NCBI GenBank assembly: GCA_965232615.1
Contig: OZ246985.1
Coordinates: 558,001 to 622,000, forward strand
Origin: UBA2779 sp965232615
Lineage (GTDB): Bacteria; Spirochaetota; Spirochaetia; DSM-2461
Direction of reading: 5' to 3'
DNA: 64,000 nt
In this document: positions 37,286-44,794 of the stretch, one piece after another
Numbering within the stretch: the first letter of the stretch is position 1
How the letters are laid out: each line of letters starts with the position of its first letter
Program-made: the position numbers and the translations under genes
Notes under the pieces: generated by a model
The model's input: only the letters and a program-made list of their open reading frames with translations
Told to the model about the DNA's origin: nothing
The model's database searches: none

Positions 37286-37774
37286 TTATCTATTCAATTC
37301 TTCAATCACATAATTGGAAATCTTCTTCACCAAGCCTGTATTATCAGGATCGGGGATGCCTTCAATTTCCCATTTCTGAACATGTTGTGCCAATCCCTTT
37401 CTGAGTTCCAATACCCCTACTATACGTTTACCAGCATTATTGCCAGGAAGTGGTTGGTACCCTTTCTTAAGTATCATAGTGTAATTCTTTCCAGGTTCCA
37501 GAGCTTTGAGCGTTATCTTCAAACGATCCTCATGCCAATCTGGTCCTTTTTGCAATAAACCTTTGCTCTGAAATATACCAAGTTCAATTTCGTAATCTTT
37601 TGATGCTGCGATATTTACCACATTTGCATCCTTACCACTGCCAGGGATTCCTGGTTTTATTCCCTTTCTTTTTGGTGCAGTGTAAAATGTCCAGGGATTA
37701 GCTTGTTCACTACCATTGGTCTGTTCTGACTGCTGCAAAAATCCTTCCGAAAGTATCGTGTGATGGTATTTCAT
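37286..37774 (-). CDS. Hypothetical protein
   Basis: About 162 residues from the Met at 37774 (MKYHHTIL), or 175 from 37813. No family recognised and no signal peptide. The body is hydrophilic and beta-rich (KDYEIELGIFQSKGLLQ..., LKITLKALEPGKNYTMILKK). The frame is intact, and the phrase NPWTFYTAPKRKG suggests a real protein or a fragment of a larger one. Divergent from the large repeat lipoprotein. Confidence 0.45.
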   Translation of the reverse strand: MKYHHTILSEGFLQQSEQTNGSEQANPWTFYTAPKRKGIKPGIPGSGKDANVVNIAASKDYEIELGIFQSKGLLQKGPDWHEDRLKITLKALEPGKNYTMILKKGYQPLPGNNAGKRIVGVLELRKGLAQHVQKWEIEGIPDPDNTGLVKKISNYVIEELNR

Positions 37775-37926
37775 CCTGGTTAGGAAACCATTCAATATTG
37801 ACAGATACAACAAAATTCCCTATACTTAGGATGGAGCGTTTAGCATTTTCAATATGCAAGTCCCTGGTTTCGGTGGCATAATGCCATTCCCGGGAGAATT
37901 GCAAGCAAACATGGAGGCTGCAAATA

Positions 37927-40900
37927 ATGAAAAAAAACACTTTTATAAAAACTCTATCAGGAGTCACTCTCGTATACCTTTTCACCTCTTTATGGGCATG
38001 CCCAAGCCCCGTGGGAACTGAGAAGGTCGATCTTGGAACAGCAAATGTTTCATTCAGCTATGCCAACCTGGCCGAAAATGTTGGGACTGAGAAAACTTCG
38101 CCAGCGCCGGCATGGAGCGGAGAGGCTCCCACAGATGTTTCCTATGCCATAGCGAAACCAGCAGGGGCAACAGACGGCAAAGTCACCATAGACGCTTCAA
38201 CCGGCAAGGTGACCATAACAACCAACGCCGAATCGGCCGATAGCGGTACTTACACGGTTACGGCGACCGTCGGAGACAATGATCCGAACTATAAAAAAGA
38301 CTCAACCAGGACGGCCACCATCACAGTGACGGTTTACGAGGCAATGTCGGTGACATTTAGCTATGTTGACCTGACCGAAACAGCCGGAACAGAGAAAACC
38401 TCATCAGCACCCACATGGAAAGGGACGGCTCCCACAGATGTTTCCTATTCCATAACAAAACCGGAAGGGGCGACAGAAGGCAATATCACCATAGACGCTT
38501 CAAGCGGCGAGGTGACCATAACAGCCAGCGCCATACCGACCGATAGCGGCGGCTACACGGTTATGGCGATCATTGGAGACAATGATTCGAACTACACGAA
38601 AGGCTCCGCTCAGACAGCCACCATCACGGTGACGGTGAACAAGGTAGCCCTGGACTCAACAAGCGCTTCCTTCAGTTATGCCAACCTGATCGAAAATGTT
38701 GGGACTGAGAAAACTTCGCCAGCGCCGGCATGGAGCGGAAGGACTCCCACAGATGTTTCCTATTCCATAGCGAAACCGGCAGGGGCGACAGACGACAATG
38801 TCGCCATAGAGGCTTCAACCGGCGAGGTGACCATAACAACCAGCGCCATATCGACCGATAGCGGTGCTTACACGGTTACGGCGACCGTCGGAGACAATGA
38901 CCCGATCTATCTAAAGGACTCCACTCAGACGGCCACCATCAAGGTGACGGTGAACAGAATTAATCTCGGTTCATTCAGTTATGCTGCCAGTTTGATTACA
39001 ATAGTCGGGAAAAGCGCGCCCTCATCCTCCCCCATGTGGGATGGGGGGCGGTCCCCTACAGTTGTCTCCTATACTATAACGGGACCAGCAAATTCGACAA
39101 GCGATAATGTCACCGTCGACGCTTCCGGTGTGGTCACCGCAACAGACAACACCGTTCTGGCCGATAGTGGCATCTACACGGTTACGGCGACTGTTGGAGA
39201 CAATGACCCGATCTATCTAAAGGACTCCACTCAGACGGCCACCATCACGGTGACGGTTTACGAGGGAATGTCGGTGACATTTAGCTATGTTGACCTGACC
39301 GAAACAGCCGGAACGGAGAAAACCTCATCAGCACCCACATGGAGCGGGACGGCTCCAACATCTGTCACCTATTCCATCGTTGCAAGACCGGATGACGCGG
39401 ACTCCGCTCATGTCACCATAGACGCTTCAAGCGGCGAGGTGACCATAACAGCCAGCGCCATATCGACCGATAGCGGCGACTACAAGGTTATGGCGTTAGT
39501 GGGTGACGGAGACCCGAAATATGCCAAAGGCTCCGCTCAGACAGCCACCATCAAGGTAGAATTGCTTAAGCAAGTTCTACAAACCCTGGGGGCTACATTC
39601 AGCTATACCGATCTGATCGAATCGACCGGGGTTGAAAAAACCTCACCTGATCCTGTATGGGATGTGCCGGGGACAACGCTCACGGCACCTACGGATATTT
39701 CCTATTCTATGAGAAACCCGTTAGGGGTGACAGATGGTCATGTCACCATAGACGCTTCAAACGGCAAGGTAACCATAACAACCAGTGCGACATCGGCCGA
39801 TAGTGGGAGTTATACGGTTACAGCGACAGTAGGTGGCAATGATCCAGTATATCAGGAAAATGCTACCCTGCAGGCCACCATCATTGTTACAGTGAACAAG
39901 GTCAGTCTAATTACAAATTCATTGAGTTATAGAGCTCTGACTGTACTGCCCAGGCAGCCAATTGATCATCCAACTCCTCAGTGGACTGGAAGACCCCCCA
40001 CAGATGCTGTCTATTCCATAGCGAAACCGGCGGGGGCAACAGACGGTCGTGTCATCATAGACCCTTCAAGCGGCAGGGTAGACGTAACACCCGATATCAC
40101 CTCGGTTGATAGCGGCAGCTATACAGTTACAACAACAATCGGGAATAACGATCCAATATACACAGCGAACTCAAGTCAGACAACCAGCTTCACAATTACG
40201 GTGGAAAAGATTAGTTTAGGTGAAAATTCCTTTAGCTATGATAACTTGAGTGTTAAATCAGGGGAGACAAAGACTTCTACTCCCCAATGGCAATCGAGTT
40301 TCCCCGCTGTCACGGATGTTTCCTATTCCATAGCGAAACCGGCGGGGGCAACAGACGGTCATGTTACCATAGACGCTTCAAGCGGCGAGGTGGCCATAAC
40401 AAGCAGCGCCACATCGGCCGATAGCGGCAGCTACACGGTTACAGCGACGGCGGGGAGCAATGACCCTGTCTATACATTGGGTTCGACCAAGACGGCGAAC
40501 ATCATGATAGAATTGGGAAAATACAAAATGAGCTTTAATGTGAATGGAGGGGACGGAAGTATTTCAGAGCAAGTCGTTGATGATGGGGCAAAGGCCACTG
40601 AGCCGGCGGAAGGTCTTACCAGTCGAACAGGATATACTTTTGCCGAGTGGACAAACCAGCAAACCGGTGGTACTTCGTTTGACTTCGAGAACACGCCAAT
40701 AACAACAGACACCACACTTTTTGCTCAATGGACCGCGAATACATATACAGTGGTGTTTAATGGGAATAATGGACAGGATAGCGATAAAAATGGAAAAGAT
40801 ACAACTCATGGCGAGATAACCCCGACATTCGACAGCGCTATGCCCCTGACCTCAGCAGTGGCGCCTACAAGATCCAATTATGAGTATGCTCACGTTTATA

Positions 40901-42525
40901 ATCCCGAAAGCCTTGATGGCCTCCCAAGGTCTAGCCCCTATGTTTTTATGGGTTATTACGAGAACAGAGATGGAAGTGGAGCGCAGTACTACGATGAGAA
41001 CATGAATCCGACGATGGCTTCATGGGATCAAGCAGAGGATACCGAGATCTACGCGCGATGGGAGAAAAAAAAGTACACAGCAACGTTTAACTACCATGGT
41101 GGAACCCCGGCCTCGGGGATGCCTACCTCGGTAGAGGTTCAGTTAGGAGAACCACTCCCGGAATTTCCAGATCTTTTAGCCCCAACTTCTCCCGATAGCG
41201 GTAAGATTTTTGCTGGATTTACTTATCTTGAGAATCAGGATCAAACTGGAGGAGTCTACCCCAGCGAAAGATACTATACAGCGGCAGGAGTTGGCTTACC
41301 ACTAAAAGCCGGCCAACTCCTCTGGTTGGTAGGGGCTGATGCAGAAATACATGCCAGTTATGGCGCTTCAAACTATGCGAGAGAAGTCATAGTATACTCA
41401 TCCCACAATCCGGGAACCAAGTATGGTGAGGTCCTCATGCAAGCCGATGGAAACCCGACTTTTGTAAGAACTACCGACCCCGAACGAACGGGATATGATT
41501 ATGATTCGGACAGAGGGTATGCAAGAGAAGACGGAACAGGTGAAGACACATACAGTAGTAAATGGGATTGGACCATCGATACTGTCGGATATCTGAAGTG
41601 GACTCCTAAAACATATACAGTGACGTTAGATACTCAGGGCGGTAGCGGAGGGCCGGGCAGTGTAACTGCAACCTACGATGCCGAAATGCCTGAAGGTAAT
41701 TCAGCCCCAACTCAACAAGGGAAGCGGTTCGTCGGATACTTTACTGGGACAGACGGCGGAGGGACGCAATACTATACCAATACGATGGGTTCCGCTAATT
41801 TCTGGAAGGAAGATGTCAGTTCTCCAACACTCTACGCGAAATGGACAGAGGGAAACCACGTTCTTGTAACATTCCAATATGGCCCAATTACGAAAACAGT
41901 CTCCGGAGCGGTTGGCGCCCCATTGACAGAACCGCAATTTTCCCCAAGAGAAGGGTACACATTTACAACCTGGGATAAAGCAATACCCTCAACGATACCA
42001 GATAGTGATACAACCTATGCAGCACTGCTAAACGCGGGAGTTTATACAGTAACCCTGGATCCGAAGGGAGGCAGTGGCGGAACTCAACTATCTGCGACGA
42101 TGGGAGAAGCATTGCCGGTAGTTGGCCTGTCGAAGCCAACACGAGCAGGATATGATTTCCATGGTTACGGAAGATATTCTGATGGCAGCGGAACAAAATA
42201 CTTCAACGCTGATATGAACGTTCAGGAGCCCTGGGATCAGGCGAAAGATGCAACCATTTATGCGGACTGGGCTGCACAAAGGGTTCAAATAACTTTGGAC
42301 CTGGATGGTGGTTCCGGAACAACCCACACAATCACGGCGAAATACGATGCTCAACTGCCCAATGCGGGTTTAACCGTACCGGAAAAAACTGGGTATGTTT
42401 TTGAAGGATATTACTCCGAGCGAAATGGCCAGGGAACTCAGTATTTCGATAAATACTTTTACCAGAAGGCACTCTGGCAGGAAACAGGCACGACAACAAT
42501 ATACGCGAAGTGGTCCTCTAATTAA
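37927..42525 (+). CDS. Giant surface lipoprotein: eight Ig-like repeats plus InlB-type B-repeats
   Basis: 1532 residues. A lipoprotein signal ends SLWAC. Residues ~40-860 hold about eight ~100-residue repeats of the form F-SY-x-L...GTEKTS...P-x-W-x-G...PTDVSYSIAKPAGATDG...ITIDASSGEVTIT...DSG-x-YTVTATVGDNDP. Residues ~860-1532 hold about eight Listeria-Bacteroides (InlB B, Flg_new-type) repeats, recognisable by YTVTLD-x-QGGSG, FVGYF and LYAKW. The combination is typical of adhesins and cell-surface repeat proteins. The Ig-like repeats are nearly identical in DNA, so copy number may vary by recombination. Confidence 0.85.
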   Translation: MKKNTFIKTLSGVTLVYLFTSLWACPSPVGTEKVDLGTANVSFSYANLAENVGTEKTSPAPAWSGEAPTDVSYAIAKPAGATDGKVTIDASTGKVTITTNAESADSGTYTVTATVGDNDPNYKKDSTRTATITVTVYEAMSVTFSYVDLTETAGTEKTSSAPTWKGTAPTDVSYSITKPEGATEGNITIDASSGEVTITASAIPTDSGGYTVMAIIGDNDSNYTKGSAQTATITVTVNKVALDSTSASFSYANLIENVGTEKTSPAPAWSGRTPTDVSYSIAKPAGATDDNVAIEASTGEVTITTSAISTDSGAYTVTATVGDNDPIYLKDSTQTATIKVTVNRINLGSFSYAASLITIVGKSAPSSSPMWDGGRSPTVVSYTITGPANSTSDNVTVDASGVVTATDNTVLADSGIYTVTATVGDNDPIYLKDSTQTATITVTVYEGMSVTFSYVDLTETAGTEKTSSAPTWSGTAPTSVTYSIVARPDDADSAHVTIDASSGEVTITASAISTDSGDYKVMALVGDGDPKYAKGSAQTATIKVELLKQVLQTLGATFSYTDLIESTGVEKTSPDPVWDVPGTTLTAPTDISYSMRNPLGVTDGHVTIDASNGKVTITTSATSADSGSYTVTATVGGNDPVYQENATLQATIIVTVNKVSLITNSLSYRALTVLPRQPIDHPTPQWTGRPPTDAVYSIAKPAGATDGRVIIDPSSGRVDVTPDITSVDSGSYTVTTTIGNNDPIYTANSSQTTSFTITVEKISLGENSFSYDNLSVKSGETKTSTPQWQSSFPAVTDVSYSIAKPAGATDGHVTIDASSGEVAITSSATSADSGSYTVTATAGSNDPVYTLGSTKTANIMIELGKYKMSFNVNGGDGSISEQVVDDGAKATEPAEGLTSRTGYTFAEWTNQQTGGTSFDFENTPITTDTTLFAQWTANTYTVVFNGNNGQDSDKNGKDTTHGEITPTFDSAMPLTSAVAPTRSNYEYAHVYNPESLDGLPRSSPYVFMGYYENRDGSGAQYYDENMNPTMASWDQAEDTEIYARWEKKKYTATFNYHGGTPASGMPTSVEVQLGEPLPEFPDLLAPTSPDSGKIFAGFTYLENQDQTGGVYPSERYYTAAGVGLPLKAGQLLWLVGADAEIHASYGASNYAREVIVYSSHNPGTKYGEVLMQADGNPTFVRTTDPERTGYDYDSDRGYAREDGTGEDTYSSKWDWTIDTVGYLKWTPKTYTVTLDTQGGSGGPGSVTATYDAEMPEGNSAPTQQGKRFVGYFTGTDGGGTQYYTNTMGSANFWKEDVSSPTLYAKWTEGNHVLVTFQYGPITKTVSGAVGAPLTEPQFSPREGYTFTTWDKAIPSTIPDSDTTYAALLNAGVYTVTLDPKGGSGGTQLSATMGEALPVVGLSKPTRAGYDFHGYGRYSDGSGTKYFNADMNVQEPWDQAKDATIYADWAAQRVQITLDLDGGSGTTHTITAKYDAQLPNAGLTVPEKTGYVFEGYYSERNGQGTQYFDKYFYQKALWQETGTTTIYAKWSSN
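38045..40515 (+). repeat. Tandem ~300-bp coding repeats
   Basis: Blocks such as TTTCCTATTCCATAGCGAAA and CCATAGACGCTTCAAGCGGC recur about every 300 bp, with some units almost identical (for example 38355-38640 and 39270-39560). They encode the Ig-like domains of the lipoprotein. Unequal crossover between units could change domain number. Confidence 0.85.
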
Positions 42526-42556
42526 CCTTCGCGTCCGTTGTTTCCAGGCGGATTAC

Positions 42557-42590
42557 GGGCTGTGTCACAATGTAAAATCTGACACAGCCC
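42557..42590. other. Perfect 11-bp hairpin
   Basis: GGGCTGTGTCA (42557-42567) and TGACACAGCCC (42580-42590) pair exactly around 12 nt. It follows the lipoprotein stop by 31 bp and precedes an IS256-family remnant, whose termini often begin with a GxCTGTGTC sequence. It may be a terminator (no T-run) or a relic IS end. Confidence 0.5.
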
Positions 42591-42669
42591 CATCTGGTGA
42601 TAGTCCGAAGGTTGTTAACACAAGGATCAAACCAATATAAGTATTGGGCAACTTCAGGTTGATAAAGGT

Positions 42670-43140
42670 GTGGTGTGTCCACATCCGCTTTCCAGACGGC
42701 TCTTGCCCCGATTCTGGGTGAAGATTGCCGGACTGTCGGCGACGAACATAGTCCGCTTGAAAAGGTTCTGGGAAGATGAGTTTCTTCAGTGGGAGAAACG
42801 TGATTTGAAAGCTAAGGAATACGCCTGCATCTGGGTGGACGGTATCTACTTCAATGTGAGGCTTGATGATCAAAGGAGCTGCATTCTTGTAATCATGGGA
42901 GCTGACAGGGATGGGAAGAAGGAACTTCTAGCGGTCAGTGACGGATACAGGGAAAGCTCACAAAGTTGGAGGGAGATACTGCTCCAACTGAAAGCCCAGG
43001 GGCTCACCACCGCCCCCAAGCTGGCCATTGGGGATGGTGTGCTGGGTTTCTGGAATGCCCTGGATGAAATCTTTTCCAGAAACAAAAAACAGCGTTGCTG
43101 GGTGCACAAAACAGCGAATGTGTTAAGGGCACTTCTAAAG
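42670..43140 (+). pseudogene. IS256-family (mutator) transposase remnant
   Basis: The reading frame gives IAGLSATNIVRLKRFWEDEF, then YACIWVDGIYFNVRLDDQR with the first catalytic Asp, IGDGVLGFWNALDEIF with the second, and QRCWVHKTANVLRALLK, after which homology stops. The N-terminal ~120 and C-terminal ~150 residues are absent. Its right end runs into an element terminus that is itself interrupted by IS1634 copy 2. Confidence 0.85.
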
Positions 43141-43152
43141 CTGTTTTTTAGA

Positions 43153-44672
43153 CTGAAGTTTTTATCGCAAGACCACCATATTTCCATACAGGGAAAGCAA
43201 TTAGCCAATTCCCCAATGTTACGATACTGGGAACCTGGCGACTACATACTGACCCCCAAAAGATTCAGGATTACTCTTTGATGGTTTACTGGTTCTGTAA
43301 TCCGCGTGAAGGATGCGGATTCTTTACAATCAAATTCAATTGTGTTTTGGCAAATAGTCGCAAGACAATTTAACGCCGTTCGGAAACTATGGACGAGTTC
43401 TCCATCGTCTGTTTGTTTTGTTGATGCTTTCGCCAGGGCTTTACCAGATTTTTCCGCAGGAGAAACGATGGATTTCTTTTTCTTCTCCCTTTCAATGGCA
43501 GAAGCTTCATCTTCAAAGAGAATGGGAGCCATCCGTTTCCGCATTTCCCATTCAACATAGTAGGCAAGCATACAAACCAATACATGCGCCCGAACCCTGT
43601 CCTCCAGGCGGTGATAAACGGGCCGTAGCTTCAAGTCCACCAACTTTATGTAGCGAAATGCCTGTTCAACGTTGGAGAGCCGTTTGTACGCAAATACAAC
43701 CTTTTCGTCAGAGAGTTCTTTCCGGATTTCCCTGTCAATGCTCGCTTCAGTTAGCATTCCTCGGTCACCGACCACAGTGATCCGTTCAAGACCGAAGCGA
43801 TTTCGGAGTTTTTCAATCTGGCTGGAAACCGTCATCGGATCGGCTGTGTTGCCTTCAAAGACTTCAACCCCCACAGGACGTCCTTCTGAGTCACAAAGAA
43901 GACCCACTTCAATTTGTAGCTTGCCCCTCTTACCGTCTCGAGAGTATCCCCGTTTAGCGAGGGGACAGTGTTTTCCCTCATACCATGCAGATGTTAGGTC
44001 GTAAAAAACTAACGAACCGTTTTTGAGGTGTCTGTCGGCTAGCTTCGTTTCAATCGTATGCTGACGTTTTAAGAGCCAATCAAGCGATTTGTCAATGTCA
44101 TATTCTCCAATGGTTTCATCCAAACCGATCTGTTCTGATAAAGTCGTGGTCTTTGATGGTCCGATAAGTTCCCTAAAAGTGGCCAGTTTCGATTGTGGAT
44201 TAAGAATACGTTGGGCGATAAGGGCGATAATCAAATTACGTTCGGGAGTTCGGCGGGAGGAAATTAACCGAGGGATATCAAGATCTTTCATAACCTTGAG
44301 GATGGCAACGGCATGACCATGTGGCAGAGTTCGAGTGATTTTGAAATCATTTCCAGATAGGGCTTCTGGTCCTTCTTTAAGCAACCGTCGAAGGCCTTCA
44401 ACGGCATGACCTGGCAGTTTGGTTAAATTAGCCAGAGTCTTTTTGACAACGCGGCCATTCTCTCGGTGGTCTTCCCGCAGCAGAATGCAGGGAGGCGAAT
44501 TTCTGTTTGGTACTATTTGAATATACATGGGTATATTATGAAATATATCTACATAATTATCAATACATAAATATAATAAAATTGCAATATTACATGGGGG
44601 CGTTTTGAAGGCAAAACTAGCTCAACTTTTTTCTATATAAGTATTTAGCCCGAAATTCCCTTAAAACTTCAG
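43153..44672 (-). mobile_element. IS1634-type insertion sequence, copy 2 (inverted)
   Basis: About 1520 bp, bounded by CTGAAGTTTT and AAAACTTCAG. It is flanked by a 6-bp target duplication TTTAGA (43147-43152 and 44673-44678). Removing the IS restores AAGCTGTTTTTTAGAGGTGC, a terminus of the GGGCACCTCTAAA type, so this copy jumped into the end of another element. Confidence 0.88.
43242..44528 (-). CDS. IS1634/IS4-group transposase, copy 2
   Basis: 428 residues, same architecture as the protein at 1854-3140 with a few substitutions (such as RILNPQS versus RILHPQS, REIRKEL versus REIQEEL, LFEDEAS versus LFKDEAS, and ITEPVN versus VTEPVN). Frame intact and probably functional. Confidence 0.9.
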   Translation of the reverse strand: MYIQIVPNRNSPPCILLREDHRENGRVVKKTLANLTKLPGHAVEGLRRLLKEGPEALSGNDFKITRTLPHGHAVAILKVMKDLDIPRLISSRRTPERNLIIALIAQRILNPQSKLATFRELIGPSKTTTLSEQIGLDETIGEYDIDKSLDWLLKRQHTIETKLADRHLKNGSLVFYDLTSAWYEGKHCPLAKRGYSRDGKRGKLQIEVGLLCDSEGRPVGVEVFEGNTADPMTVSSQIEKLRNRFGLERITVVGDRGMLTEASIDREIRKELSDEKVVFAYKRLSNVEQAFRYIKLVDLKLRPVYHRLEDRVRAHVLVCMLAYYVEWEMRKRMAPILFEDEASAIEREKKKKSIVSPAEKSGKALAKASTKQTDDGELVHSFRTALNCLATICQNTIEFDCKESASFTRITEPVNHQRVILNLLGVSM

Positions 44673-44741
44673 TTTAGAGGTGCCCTTCAAAATACACCGG
44701 TAAACGGTAATATAAGGCCATATTTCAAAAAAAATTTTCGC

Positions 44742-44773
44742 GCTTTAGCGGCAGCCTGCGCTGCCGCTAAAGC
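44742..44773 (-). terminator. Hairpin downstream of caspase/DUF1566 gene
   Basis: GCTTTAGCGGCAG (44742-44754) pairs perfectly with CTGCCGCTAAAGC (44761-44773) around CCTGCG. On the minus strand it is followed by GCGAAAATTTTTTTTG, so it can act as an intrinsic terminator. Conserved with the hairpin behind the gene at 190-1635, at the same 20-25 nt distance from the stop. Confidence 0.65.
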
Positions 44774-44794
44774 AATTGTTAAATTGTTAAATAG

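Noticed and set aside
38045..40515. Regular repeats that might be a CRISPR array
   Set aside because: Units are ~300 bp, in frame and encode Ig-like domains; there are no short identical repeats with unique spacers and no cas genes.
43127..43152. IS256 frame continuing beyond 43140
   Set aside because: After RALLK the bases match the dispersed element terminus and then IS1634 sequence, so the extra codons are not transposase.
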